The position numbers and the translations under genes are program-made. Shown piece by piece: positions 14,769 to 21,768 of a stretch of 41,029 nucleotides of DNA. Each line of letters starts with the position of its first letter. The stretch's first letter is position 1. The stretch comes from a virus, in the IMG/VR virus record IMGVR_UViG_3300010373_000023, positions 1-41,029 of that record; one strand, given 5' to 3'. The notes under the pieces are model-generated. The model made no database searches, was not told the origin of the DNA, and saw only the letters and a program-made list of their open reading frames with translations.

Positions 14769-15001
14769 TCCAGAATCTTCGGGTCGTCCCTTGGATCGTG
14801 CGGCAGCCGGACCAGGCCGCGGGCTTCGAGGTGAAAGCGCAGCTCGTCAAGCGAGTGCGGCGTTCGGTAGAAGGTGGCGGGCGCCGTGAAAGCCTCGCCT
14901 CCTTTGACCTTCCAGCAGCGGCACACCCATTCGTTCGGAAAGTCGTCCGGATGATCGTAAATGGCGTAGATCCACACCTCGTGGTCGGTTTCATCGATCA
15001 T
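14756..15001 (-). CDS. small hypothetical protein
   Basis: 81 residues from ATG 15001, overlapping the upstream TGA (ATGA). Contains VWIYAIYDHPDDFPNEWVC and a helix LDELRFHLEARGLVR. Many acidic and aromatic residues. No family recognised. Confidence 0.68.
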   Translation of the reverse strand: MIDETDHEVWIYAIYDHPDDFPNEWVCRCWKVKGGEAFTAPATFYRTPHSLDELRFHLEARGLVRLPHDPRDDPKILECWM

Positions 15002-15615
15002 AGCTGAGCCCTTGTGATCCCTAGGACTGCACGCTCCAGGTCCGTGAGATCCCAGACCGCGAGGACGGCGTAGAGGCCGCCTCCCAGGGCTTTGAGCAGG
15101 GCAGGGTCCACGGGCGCAACGATCTCCCAGCTGTCGACTTCGAACAGGATGTGATAGTTCTTCAGGGCATACGCCGGCCTGAACTGCGGCGGAATGCTGG
15201 GAACCATGGCTCGCTTGACCCGATCCCGGTGGAAGGGTTTGCCGTCCGCGGTGGCAGCTGCAGGAAAGGTCCCGAGCGGGATCCGGGTGCAGGTGGCGGC
15301 GATCATCTTGCCCCGGCTGTTCCGGTCGTAGAACCTGCAATCGTAGCGGTCTTTCGACCAATCCGGATTAAAGTCCACGCAGACCGTGCGCGTGTCAGCT
15401 CGCGCGATGGCCAGGTTCGGGTAGCCATTGGGCTTGAGCCCTCCGGCGCGCATGACCTGCGGCAGCGAAATGACCCGTTTACCGGCCGCGATCTCGCGAT
15501 AGCCGCGCATGATGATCGCATCCTCTTCGCTGCCGCCTTCCGCGACGGCGGCCTTGTACTCCAGAAACGCCCGGCGCGCTTTGTCCGGTGGGATGATAAA
15601 CGGTTGAAGATCCAT
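14998..15615 (-). CDS. conserved phage early protein, unknown function
   Basis: 205 residues with a strong AGGAGG site. Contains SEEDAIIMRGYREIAAGKRV, LPQVMRAGGLKPNGYPNLAI, and a strand-rich core with VPSIPPQFRP. No catalytic triad or nucleotide-binding loop is visible. It is the largest soluble protein left of the replication genes and probably acts early in infection. Confidence 0.7.
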   Translation of the reverse strand: MDLQPFIIPPDKARRAFLEYKAAVAEGGSEEDAIIMRGYREIAAGKRVISLPQVMRAGGLKPNGYPNLAIARADTRTVCVDFNPDWSKDRYDCRFYDRNSRGKMIAATCTRIPLGTFPAAATADGKPFHRDRVKRAMVPSIPPQFRPAYALKNYHILFEVDSWEIVAPVDPALLKALGGGLYAVLAVWDLTDLERAVLGITRAQL

Positions 15616-15668
15616 AATGCCCTCCTGATTTGAGCTTTACTGCATTGACCGAAGTTGCCGATATTTTG

Positions 15669-15989
15669 TCAGCCGTCATCGCTCTCCAGGTCCTCACGCA
15701 GCTCTTCGACGATCTTGGCGTGCTTCTTGAGCGCCGCGACTTCGTTGGTGTACCGGTACATTTCCTCGCTTCGTGGACCGCCGAAGATCACTGTCTCCCA
15801 GAGGACGGGTTTACCGCTGCAGAAATTGTGATCCAGTCCGAGGAAGATGGTGGACACGGTAACGTCCGGCTTGACCTCGGTTCGCGCAAGCTGGCGGTTG
15901 GCAGCATCTTCGAACCATTTGGCCCATTCGAGCAGCTCCGCTGGCTTAGGCTCGCCTTCTGCGTCCAGGATATAGTAGAGGGGTCTCAT
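15669..15989 (-). CDS. conserved phage early protein (MRPLYYILD family)
   Basis: 106 residues from ATG 15989, which overlaps the upstream TGA; an ATG eight codons earlier is less likely. The pattern MRPLYYILDAEGEPKP, LLEWAKWFED, VSTIFLGLDHNF, ETVIFGG and YRYTNEVAALKKH matches a small protein found in many phage early regions. The function of that family is not established. Confidence 0.75.
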   Translation of the reverse strand: MRPLYYILDAEGEPKPAELLEWAKWFEDAANRQLARTEVKPDVTVSTIFLGLDHNFCSGKPVLWETVIFGGPRSEEMYRYTNEVAALKKHAKIVEELREDLESDDG

Positions 15990-16489
15990 TGGTCCACCTT
16001 CGTGTCGTTCCAAGATGCGATCAGGTTTTGGATCCAGTTTCGGCGCGGCGGCGCGATCAGCGCCGGCGGCCGCGACTGCATCTCCATCGCTCTGAGCTTC
16101 TGCTCATTCTCGACCTGAGCCTGGAGCTGCTCGATCTGGCGGTCCTTGGCGTGGAGCTGTTCCTTCAGGACCTCCAGCATGGAGGCGAGGACCTCGTACT
16201 GGACATCTCGCCGGACATCGCCGGACACTTCGGACACCGATTTCTGCCCGATAGCGTCCAGATCTGGCGCGATCGCCTTCGAATCTGGCTCGTTTGGCGC
16301 GTTTATGGCGCATTCTTCGGACATTACGCCGGACATTGCCGGACGCCAGCGCACCTTTGCCGGACGCACTTCAGGCGCTGTACGGTCCTCTTCGGGCAGG
16401 CCGGACACGACGCGTCGGGCCTGGCGCTCGCTCAAGTGGCGGCGCAGGGCGAACTCGGTGATGGTGATCCATTCTTCTGTATCGATCAT
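15986..16489 (-). CDS. HTH + coiled-coil protein of the replication module
   Basis: 167 residues. An N-terminal winged-helix-like DNA-binding segment (WITITEFALRRHLSERQARR, residues 7-26), a variable linker, then a coiled coil (about 100-140: LKEQLHAKDRQIEQLQAQVE) and an end rich in Trp/Arg. Resembles DUF3967-type plasmid/phage replication accessory proteins. Its DNA contains the phased TGTCCGGC repeats, an arrangement recalling origins placed inside replication genes. ATGA overlaps on both sides. Confidence 0.62.
   Translation of the reverse strand: MIDTEEWITITEFALRRHLSERQARRVVSGLPEEDRTAPEVRPAKVRWRPAMSGVMSEECAINAPNEPDSKAIAPDLDAIGQKSVSEVSGDVRRDVQYEVLASMLEVLKEQLHAKDRQIEQLQAQVENEQKLRAMEMQSRPPALIAPPRRNWIQNLIASWNDTKVDQ
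16210..16407. repeat. phased GCCGGACA/G repeats (candidate iterons or operator)
   Basis: GCCGGAC[A/G] begins at 16210, 16220, 16328, 16338, 16359 and 16400, with looser TTCGGACA at 16229 and 16316. Spacings are near multiples of the helical repeat (10, 10, 21, 41). The copies fall in all three reading frames of the surrounding gene, so they are not a protein repeat. The inverse octamer also forms the 9767-9805 array. Confidence 0.6.
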
Positions 16490-17070
16490 GATGTTATCGA
16501 CAATTGCGAGCTGATGAATGGCGAGCCTGGTGGAAATAGCTCGGGGTTACGTTTCCAGGCAGGTTTGAGCAGCTCCTGAGTGACGGCCTCGCGGTGAGAT
16601 TCGACGCGGGAATTGTACGAGTCGATGTACTCCTGCCGCAGTCTGCCGATGGATTCGCGCATCCAATGGTACCGGTGCCAGATCGCATGCAGGCCACTCA
16701 TATCCTCCGCCGCTCTCCGGACGAGAGTTGGAACTCCTGGCGGCCACTTGCGCCCCATGTATTTCTCGGTCAGCGCCCATGCTTCGAAGTCCGGGAGGGT
16801 CGGCGATGCGATATCGAGCGCCCGCTGCCAGATGTCCGAGGCAGTCGGCAGAAACGGCGACGACAGGATCACTCGAATGACGATCTCTTTAGCAATGCTG
16901 CTCGGAAGCGGCACAATCGCGGCGCTGTAGAGCCTTGCGACGGCAGGTCTCCATTCGTGCGATTTGCCTTTGCAGGCATATTGAGTTTGGATCAGCTCAA
17001 GCAGCTCCGAAGTCTGCACGTCACACTCGAAAGTCTCTTCCTCTGGTTCGGTCTCGTTCCACATCGTCAT
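16486..17070 (-). CDS. putative replication accessory protein
   Basis: 194 residues, ATGA overlap with the upstream gene. Helical: SELLELIQTQYACKGKSHEW, FLPTASDIWQRALDI, WPPGVPTLVRRAAEDMSGLH, and a basic C-terminal helix. It sits between the large upstream replication-like gene and the HTH/coiled-coil gene, where phages often encode a helicase loader. No Walker motif is present, so an AAA+ loader is excluded; a DnaC-independent adaptor is only a guess. Confidence 0.55.
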   Translation of the reverse strand: MTMWNETEPEEETFECDVQTSELLELIQTQYACKGKSHEWRPAVARLYSAAIVPLPSSIAKEIVIRVILSSPFLPTASDIWQRALDIASPTLPDFEAWALTEKYMGRKWPPGVPTLVRRAAEDMSGLHAIWHRYHWMRESIGRLRQEYIDSYNSRVESHREAVTQELLKPAWKRNPELFPPGSPFISSQLSITS

Positions 17071-18035
17071 TGATTGGCTACCTTCTGTTCAAATTCAGCC
17101 CGGACTCTGGCTGCTACCTCAGCATTCGAAAGAGACGGCTTTGAGGCAGCCTGACTCGCGGCTCCTCCTGAAACCGCGCCGTGAAGCATACCGGGCAGCC
17201 CTGGCGTCTTTCGCTGCCTGTCAAGCTCGTCTGCAGCCCGGTTCTTGACGATGTTCCTGCAGTACGTGATCGCGTCTTTGATTTTGTACCGGTCTCCGGG
17301 CTTCATATTGCCGACGACAGACCTAACAATGTCAGGTGGGAATTTCTCCTTCGCCAAAATAGCGAGGAGCTTTGCATCCTGAGAGTCGTGTTCGTCGATC
17401 GGGTATCGTGTGTCGATTTGTAATTCCGGAGAGGCAGGCGTCGGACCGACAGACAGTCCGTCGGATTCCCCCTCAGTCTGTAAGTCAGTCGGAGATGCCG
17501 GGCGCGCGCGAGGGGGCTGATCACTTTTGTTGGCCGTTTGTGTGGGAGATGTCTGCTCCGTACGTACGGTTTGTGCATTCGCGGCGCTGGATTTGTTTGA
17601 CGGAGCTGCTCCGTTTGTAAGCGTCTCGCGCGAGGTTTGTGCGGGGGCGACCGCTAGACCTAGCTCCGTTTCAATGCGCGTGAGCCTCGCATTAAGCTGC
17701 ATTGCACGCGTGTTGGCGACGGCCTCCGCTGCGGCGGACCGGGCGGGATGTTCCTCTTCTGCTGTGGCTGTGGCGGCTGATGGAGCGAGCACGCCTGCAC
17801 GACAGAGCTTGCCATCCACACGGACGAGCCAGCCGTATTCGATCATGCGATCTACGAACAAGGGGCGGTACTTATTGTTCAGCAGCCCCTGGAGCAGCCA
17901 TTCGTCCGCGAGCTGCCCGTCTCCAGCGATGTGCAGCCTCACGATCACGGCGACGATGGCTTCCCGCCAGGTGGGGCGGAGATATTTGTAAAGGAAGTGA
18001 TCGAACAGTTCTAGCGGGGGCACGTTCTGGCACAT
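17067..18035 (-). CDS. putative replication initiator-like protein
   Basis: 322 residues from ATG 18035, the start best placed behind GAGGAG; GTG 18044 is possible. An N-terminal winged-helix-like domain (YKYLRPTWREAIVAVIVRLH to VDRMIEYGWLVRV, about residues 15-75), a long disordered Ala/Thr/Ser/Pro linker, and a C-terminal helical domain (DAKLLAILAKEKFPPDIVRS, DRYKIKDAITYCRNIVKN). This layout is like phage replication initiators and replisome organisers. It heads the three-gene replication segment. Confidence 0.55.
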   Translation of the reverse strand: MCQNVPPLELFDHFLYKYLRPTWREAIVAVIVRLHIAGDGQLADEWLLQGLLNNKYRPLFVDRMIEYGWLVRVDGKLCRAGVLAPSAATATAEEEHPARSAAAEAVANTRAMQLNARLTRIETELGLAVAPAQTSRETLTNGAAPSNKSSAANAQTVRTEQTSPTQTANKSDQPPRARPASPTDLQTEGESDGLSVGPTPASPELQIDTRYPIDEHDSQDAKLLAILAKEKFPPDIVRSVVGNMKPGDRYKIKDAITYCRNIVKNRAADELDRQRKTPGLPGMLHGAVSGGAASQAASKPSLSNAEVAARVRAEFEQKVANQ

Positions 18036-18081
18036 CGGCAGCACTCCTCAAATTTCTATCTCAGTGTCAATAGATTTGCCG

Positions 18082-18110
18082 TGCACCCCGTTTGGTATAA
18101 TAGAGGTGCA
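18082..18110 (+). promoter_or_regulatory. extended -10 promoter flanked by inverted repeat
   Basis: TGGTATAAT at 18093-18101 on the plus strand, a full extended -10. TGCACC (18082-18087) and GGTGCA (18105-18110) flank it symmetrically and could bind a regulator. No plus-strand gene follows; the RNA would run to the hairpin at 18143-18179. The complementary strand also reads TATTAT, so leftward initiation is possible too. Confidence 0.55.
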
Positions 18111-18188
18111 GCACAGCGGATAAACGAATAGGTAAATCTATGGCGGCCCGGATCTGACTTGACAGGAGATCCGGGCCGCTTGGCGTTT
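18108..18188 (+). ncRNA. candidate small antisense RNA A
   Basis: Between the extended -10 and a 13-bp perfect stem (18143-18155/18167-18179) followed by TTGGCGTTT. About 80 nt with no meaningful reading frame. It lies opposite the leader between two leftward genes (stop 18192, start 18035), so it would be antisense to that leader. The U-tract is interrupted, so termination is less certain than in unit B. Confidence 0.4.
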
Positions 18189-18191
18189 AGA

Positions 18192-18470
18192 CTACGCGGG
18201 CAGCGTCAGCACTGGCTGCGCCGCGACGCTCTCCTTCAGCGCGGCGATAGCGGCATCGATGGCCGTCATGTCCTGCGCTGCTACGGCCGCCTCCAGATCC
18301 GAGACTTTACTGTTGACATCTGTCTGGAACTGCGCATCCGCCGCGTTGTGGGCGTCCACATCCGCCTTCAGCTTATCAAGGTCCTCTTTTTCGCCTGCCA
18401 TCTGTTTCTCCAATTTCTTGACCCGGCGCTCCAATTTCGGATCGCTGCCGAGCATGATGATAGTTGCCAA
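18192..18470 (-). CDS. small coiled-coil protein
   Basis: 92 residues from TTG 18470 (AAAGGGGA six bases upstream) or 87 from ATG 18455. Heptad pattern through DPKLERRVKKLEKQMAGEKE and DLEAAVAAQDMTAIDAAIAA. Similar Ala-rich coiled-coil proteins recur in phages without known function. No membrane segment. Located just before the antisense unit A. Confidence 0.65.
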   Translation of the reverse strand: MATIIMLGSDPKLERRVKKLEKQMAGEKEDLDKLKADVDAHNAADAQFQTDVNSKVSDLEAAVAAQDMTAIDAAIAALKESVAAQPVLTLPA

Positions 18471-18509
18471 ACCTGTTCCCCTTTCGATTCGGGGTGTAAG
18501 AGGCCCTGA

Positions 18510-18609
18510 TTCCCTCCGAGATGCTGTCGGCCCGTCAGACCCGTCCCTACACCGGCGGTACGATGCGAACAGCATCTCGCAGGGAACGCTTAGACCTAAC
18601 GCGTTCCCT
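18510..18609. repeat. long inverted repeat with alternative partner arm
   Basis: An 18-base arm (18510-18527) pairs with 18569-18586 with one mismatch over a 41-base loop. The right arm also begins a second hairpin: AGGGAACGC (18581-18589) with GCGTTCCCT (18601-18609). The two structures share bases and exclude each other, in an untranslated gap between two leftward genes. Confidence 0.65.
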
Positions 18610-18622
18610 ATGCGCACGCCGC

Positions 18623-18856
18623 TCAGCGGCGCAGTATCCACAGCGTGACGATGATCAGACCGATGATCCCCACCACAAGCAAGCCGATCATGGCGACTCC
18701 GATGACGTTCGATCTCTGCCCTTCGAAAAAGGCGCGGTCGAGCGGATCGCCGTCTTCGGTCTCCTCCGGATGGTGCAGCGGCAGCCGCTCGATATGGTTG
18801 CGATCGTTGATGAGGGCCGAATACGGGCGGCTGCCCCGGTTGGAATGCACACGCAT
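18623..18856 (-). CDS. C-terminally anchored membrane protein
   Basis: 77 residues. Polar N-terminal 50 residues (about seven acidic residues in DDEF-type patches), then one strong membrane helix at the C-terminus (VIGVAMIGLLVVGIIGLIIV) ending TLWILRR. Tail-anchored topology with the bulk in the cytoplasm is likely. Possibly a membrane-directed early function; no family recognised. Confidence 0.68.
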   Translation of the reverse strand: MRVHSNRGSRPYSALINDRNHIERLPLHHPEETEDGDPLDRAFFEGQRSNVIGVAMIGLLVVGIIGLIIVTLWILRR

Positions 18857-18915
18857 GGCTTGACCTCCAAAAGACGGTCGAGAGCCTGATTCACTCGATC
18901 GGCATATTCAAACGA

Positions 18916-19158
18916 TTATTTGGTTGGAGAATTTTGTAAACTCTCCTCCGAGTGCCAGGAATGGCAGAACCCGCAGTACTTCTGCCTGATGTCTTCCGGG
19001 TGCCAGCTCGCCATTCCGCAGCAGAGGCAGCGGATCGCCGGCTGACAGGTCGCGAACAGAATGTACGTGCTGCAGCCGGCCTCGACCAGAGCCCGCCGCC
19101 GCAGGATCGCGTCGTTCCGCTCTTTCTTGAAACTCTCAGACTCAGGCATATCCGCCAT
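18916..19158 (-). CDS. phage zinc-finger protein (CxCC...CGFCH)
   Basis: 80 residues from ATG 19158, which shares its A with the upstream TGA. C-terminal half has IRCLCCGMASWHPEDIRQ followed by KYCGFCHSWH, the pattern of a small zinc-binding protein common in phage early regions (function not established). N-terminus is a charged helix. Confidence 0.75.
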   Translation of the reverse strand: MADMPESESFKKERNDAILRRRALVEAGCSTYILFATCQPAIRCLCCGMASWHPEDIRQKYCGFCHSWHSEESLQNSPTK

Positions 19159-19370
19159 CAGAACAGCGCCTCGATGCGCTCGATGTCTCGGTATCCCGCG
19201 CTGACCTGGCCTAGCCTGGAATTGTCGCACTGGACCCTCACCCAGGTGTCACCGAGATAGATAATTGTTCCGGTCATCTGCCCCAGGACCCGCACGCGAT
19301 CTCCCACGACGAAGCGCTGCGATCGCGGGGCAACGGCTGCGTATTCTCCCGTGGGTGGGCGCTTGTTCAT
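19158..19370 (-). CDS. small SH3/KOW-like protein
   Basis: 70 residues. FVVGDRVRVLGQMTGTIIYL followed by WVRVQCDNS and a terminal helix: the strand pattern of a KOW/SH3-type barrel. Such domains bind nucleic acid or protein. Coupled on both sides by overlapping start/stop codons. Confidence 0.65.
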   Translation of the reverse strand: MNKRPPTGEYAAVAPRSQRFVVGDRVRVLGQMTGTIIYLGDTWVRVQCDNSRLGQVSAGYRDIERIEALF

Positions 19371-19813
19371 ATCTCTCCCGGATGCAAGGCCATGTCGTGT
19401 TCGAAGGGCGCGGGGTCGAGCATATCGATCGGGACGCGCACACCCTCGCCGGGATAGCCCGAGCAGGCAAATTTCACCTCAGACCTACTCTCGTGGCAGG
19501 CATCACACATGACCGCGATCGCGCCGTCCTGGGGCAGCCCGCACTGCAGACAGCCCCACCCTCTGCCCTTCACCGGTCCGCGCTTGGAGAGCATGATAAT
19601 GTTGCGGACCTTCTCGAAGCCGCCGCACGCGCAGCAGCTGCCCAGGTTCTCTGGCTCCTCTGGCTCCTCTGGCAGATCGTCGTAGTCCGGATCGTCGCAC
19701 GGGTCTTTGCATTGCCAGTGATCGGGGTAGGTCGTACCCTCCTGAAAAATCAGGTCCATGTTGGCGGGGTCGTCTAGGACACCACAGATAGCACACCTGA
19801 CCAGGGCGCTCAT
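19367..19813 (-). CDS. multi-zinc-ribbon protein
   Basis: 148 residues from ATG 19813 (ATGA with the upstream gene). At least four Cys clusters: CAICG near the start, CCACGG, CLQCGLP and CDACHES; acidic Pro-rich linker (DLPEEPEEPENLG). Probably binds two or more zinc ions. Role unknown; one of several zinc-ribbon genes in this operon. Confidence 0.72.
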   Translation of the reverse strand: MSALVRCAICGVLDDPANMDLIFQEGTTYPDHWQCKDPCDDPDYDDLPEEPEEPENLGSCCACGGFEKVRNIIMLSKRGPVKGRGWGCLQCGLPQDGAIAVMCDACHESRSEVKFACSGYPGEGVRVPIDMLDPAPFEHDMALHPGEI

Positions 19814-20001
19814 TCCGGCGCCCCCGCAATGCGGCACGCTTTCAAACCATCAATGACAGCCTGGGCGTCCTCTAGAACTTCTTCCCGGAGTTTTTGCGGC
19901 AGAAGATCGAGCGCGTTGACAATGGGCGGTGAACCATTACGCATGATGCGCTGGTTTACCAGGATCGTTGCGATCACTTCCTGCTCGGTTACGGGCTTCA
20001 T
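19810..20001 (-). CDS. small helical protein
   Basis: 63 residues from ATG 20001 (ATGA overlap). Helical throughout: TEQEVIATILVNQRIMRNGS and PQKLREEVLEDAQAVIDGLK. No Cys cluster or membrane segment. Unknown. Confidence 0.68.
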   Translation of the reverse strand: MKPVTEQEVIATILVNQRIMRNGSPPIVNALDLLPQKLREEVLEDAQAVIDGLKACRIAGAPE

Positions 20002-20300
20002 TCCGGCGCCTCCTCCGTGAGCGCGGCGTAGGCCTGCGTCATGGCAGCGTCCAGGCGCTCGTGCTCCGCGTGGCATTCGGCGATCTCCGTTTTGTTTTTC
20101 GCGGCGCGATATCGTTCCAAGAGGTGGACGATCGGCTCGCAGTGGGCCATCACCACGGCGTTTCCGGCCGCGTGGTTGGGATCGTTGTCCGGAAATATCG
20201 TCGCGACGGCAGCCGCGTAGCGCTTCCCGGCCGGCTTGAGCCAGATCGCTTTGCCGTTCTCGGACCTGTCGATGATCAGCGGGCCAGGAGTGATCAACAT
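19998..20300 (-). CDS. hypothetical early protein
   Basis: 100 residues, overlapping the upstream stop by seven bases. N-terminal strands (ITPGPLIIDRSENGKAIWLK), then a helix-rich C-terminus (PIVHLLERYRAAKNKTEIAE) with two His and one Cys near CHAEHERLD. No family recognised. Confidence 0.68.
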   Translation of the reverse strand: MLITPGPLIIDRSENGKAIWLKPAGKRYAAAVATIFPDNDPNHAAGNAVVMAHCEPIVHLLERYRAAKNKTEIAECHAEHERLDAAMTQAYAALTEEAPE

Positions 20301-20509
20301 GGGAAAGGCTCCATGGACAGCGTTCTCTTGAAGTCACAGGTGCCGTCGCAATACGAGGTACCGCAGCTGACGCACTGGACGTGCTGGTGGCCGTCGATGG
20401 TAAAGATCCAGAATTTATCTGCCCCACAGTCCGCGCAAATCGCGAATTTGGCACTGTGCGGCTGACCACGACCGCCGTCCTCTGCAACGACCCGGGTAAC
20501 TGTTTTCAC
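20294..20509 (-). CDS. small zinc-ribbon protein
   Basis: 71 residues from GTG 20509 (GTGA overlap with the upstream stop). ICADCGADKFWIF and QCVSCGTSYC form a classic C-x2-C...C-x2-C ribbon, with a further CDGTC. Probably a nucleic-acid or protein adaptor. Confidence 0.72.
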   Translation of the reverse strand: MKTVTRVVAEDGGRGQPHSAKFAICADCGADKFWIFTIDGHQHVQCVSCGTSYCDGTCDFKRTLSMEPFPC

Positions 20510-20802
20510 GGCCGTTCCCCCATTTCGCCGCTGCCGTTGCATATAGGGCGGGAGGTCTGATCGTACCGGTGGCCGGGCGGATCGTACCTCTGACCGAATG
20601 GCGCTGCGAACCGAAGAATCTCCTCGACGGGCGCGAACGAAAGCCAGGTGTAGTAAGCCCAATAGTCGAAAAGTGCGAAGCCTGGCTGCGCTCCCCAATC
20701 AATCATCAGTACCCATCTGTAAGGCCGAAGGCGATCGTCGTCGTGGACGCGGTTTCGCGCCTCGATTTCCAGGGTGTCGATTTCGGGTGATCGGAAGCTC
20801 AC
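20506..20802 (-). CDS. hypothetical early protein
   Basis: 98 residues from GTG 20802 (GTGA overlap upstream and downstream). Aromatic-rich centre (VLMIDWGAQPGFALFDYWAY). No membrane prediction of sufficient length, no zinc cluster. Unknown. Confidence 0.65.
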   Translation of the reverse strand: MSFRSPEIDTLEIEARNRVHDDDRLRPYRWVLMIDWGAQPGFALFDYWAYYTWLSFAPVEEILRFAAPFGQRYDPPGHRYDQTSRPICNGSGEMGERP

Positions 20803-21143
20803 GACTGCACCTCTCTCTTGGCATTCGGCGCGCAAGCTGAGCAGATGTCCTCCTGGACCCACGAGCAGCCGCCAGGACAAGCGCATTCATCGGTACAGCC
20901 GCAAAATGAACAGACGCGCAGGTCTGCGGAACAGGTGACGCAGTATGCGACCACGGGAAACCGAGGATCGATGATAACCACCGTTCCGCGATTGCTATGG
21001 TAGGTGCGTCCGGCAATCAGCTGGAGCGTGCGGGCGCGCTGAACTTCCGTGTGGCAGCGGATGCAATACAACCGTGCGGGCAAATCTCTAACCTGGGTAG
21101 GATTGCAGTCGGGATTTGGGGTTTGGTATAATGTATCCGGCAT
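20799..21143 (-). CDS. zinc-binding protein (CIRC..CVTC..CSFCGCTDECACPGGC)
   Basis: 114 residues from ATG 21143 behind AGGAA. Cys pairs at CIRCH, CVTC, and the segment VCSFCGCTDECACPGGCSWV ending in ICSAC, which resembles a conserved phage motif of Cys-rich 'C..CG.t...C..gC.W' proteins. Several zinc ions are likely. Its start and leader are exactly opposite the candidate antisense RNA B. Confidence 0.75.
   Translation of the reverse strand: MPDTLYQTPNPDCNPTQVRDLPARLYCIRCHTEVQRARTLQLIAGRTYHSNRGTVVIIDPRFPVVAYCVTCSADLRVCSFCGCTDECACPGGCSWVQEDICSACAPNAKREVQS
21124..21132 (+). promoter_or_regulatory. extended -10 promoter of antisense unit B
   Basis: TGGTATAAT, with TTGCAG 18 bases upstream of TATAAT. 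On the plus strand it faces away from the leftward gene whose first codons it overlaps. Confidence 0.6.
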
Positions 21144-21202
21144 AAGTAAATTCCTGTTTGGAATTGGGGCCGGGGCGCTGATCAGAGCGTTCCGGCCTTT
21201 TT
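21139..21202 (+). ncRNA. candidate small antisense RNA B
   Basis: About 64 nt between a consensus extended -10 (TSS expected near 21139) and a strong intrinsic terminator ending in TTTTT. It covers the start codon, ribosome binding site and leader of the leftward zinc-protein gene on the opposite strand. The best-formed of three similar units (18.1, 21.1 and 26.1 kb). No coding potential. Confidence 0.55.
21168..21202 (+). terminator. intrinsic terminator of unit B
   Basis: GGCCGGGGCGCT pairs with AGCGTTCCGGCC (two G-U pairs) over a six-base loop, followed by TTTTT on the plus strand only. Confidence 0.82.
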
Positions 21203-21205
21203 CTG

Positions 21206-21309
21206 TGTCATTTCGCAATCATGTCAATCCTAAAGCGTAGACGCGGAGTTCCACCGCCCCCTGCCAGAGGGAACCTGGCCGTGCCGGTCCCAGCACTTCC
21301 TACGCGCGA
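21206..21309. other. gap without a supported gene
   Basis: On the leftward strand two frames of about 25 codons are open (one GTG, one TTG start) with no convincing ribosome binding site. Nothing else recognisable. Confidence 0.5.
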
Positions 21310-21516
21310 TCAATCCTCAGCAAACGGTGCATCTACCGGCCACTCCTCCGGATCGCTCCGCCTGGCCTGGTGCCGCGCTGCTGGATGCAGCGCTGCTCTG
21401 CCCTTCGCCGTGATCGTAAAGCCTGCGTACTCCGGCAGGTGCTGCACGCCCGGCTCGGTCGGGTCGAGCCGGGTGTCCCACGTGAGTTGATGGTTATTGA
21501 GCGTGACTAGCTTCAT
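21310..21516 (-). CDS. small hypothetical protein
   Basis: 68 residues. N-terminal strands (KLVTLNNHQLTWDTRLDPTE), then a Gly/Ala/His-rich segment and an acidic end (DPEEWPVDAPFAED). Six bases downstream of the Cro-like gene, so first in line after it. Unknown. Confidence 0.62.
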   Translation of the reverse strand: MKLVTLNNHQLTWDTRLDPTEPGVQHLPEYAGFTITAKGRAALHPAARHQARRSDPEEWPVDAPFAED

Positions 21517-21522
21517 CGGCGT

Positions 21523-21768
21523 TCAGGCGGCTTGCGCTGCCAGCTCACGCGGATCTGGTTGAACTTCGATGTCAACCATGAAGTCTTGAGGGTTTGCTTT
21601 GAACGCCCGCGCGATCAATATCAACTCTGAGGCTTTCGGCTCGACTCCGTTGAAGATGTCACGCAGTCTAAGCTCCGGCATTCCGATCTTACTGCAGAGC
21701 CACTTGCGCGGCCTGCCGTCAAGGTGTTGCCGCAACGCCGCAACGCTGAACTTCAGATTCTTCGGCAT
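21523..21768 (-). CDS. Cro-like HTH protein
   Basis: 81 residues from ATG 21768 with a GGAGGG site; a GTG-less upstream ATG at 21795 lacks a site. A helix-turn-helix-like segment (KWLCSKIGMPELRLRDIFNG, then ASELILIARAFKANPQDFMV) resembles small Xre/Cro proteins. It is the first gene of the leftward operon and divergent from the CI-like gene, the place of Cro in lambdoid switches. It probably binds the operator between them. Confidence 0.65.
   Translation of the reverse strand: MPKNLKFSVAALRQHLDGRPRKWLCSKIGMPELRLRDIFNGVEPKASELILIARAFKANPQDFMVDIEVQPDPRELAAQAA

Noticed and set aside
12555-21290. A 15-base match AGGTTCCCTCTGGCA (leftward strand) near 12575 and 21275
   Set aside because: Only two copies, different surroundings, no symmetry; may be chance or a trace of old duplication.
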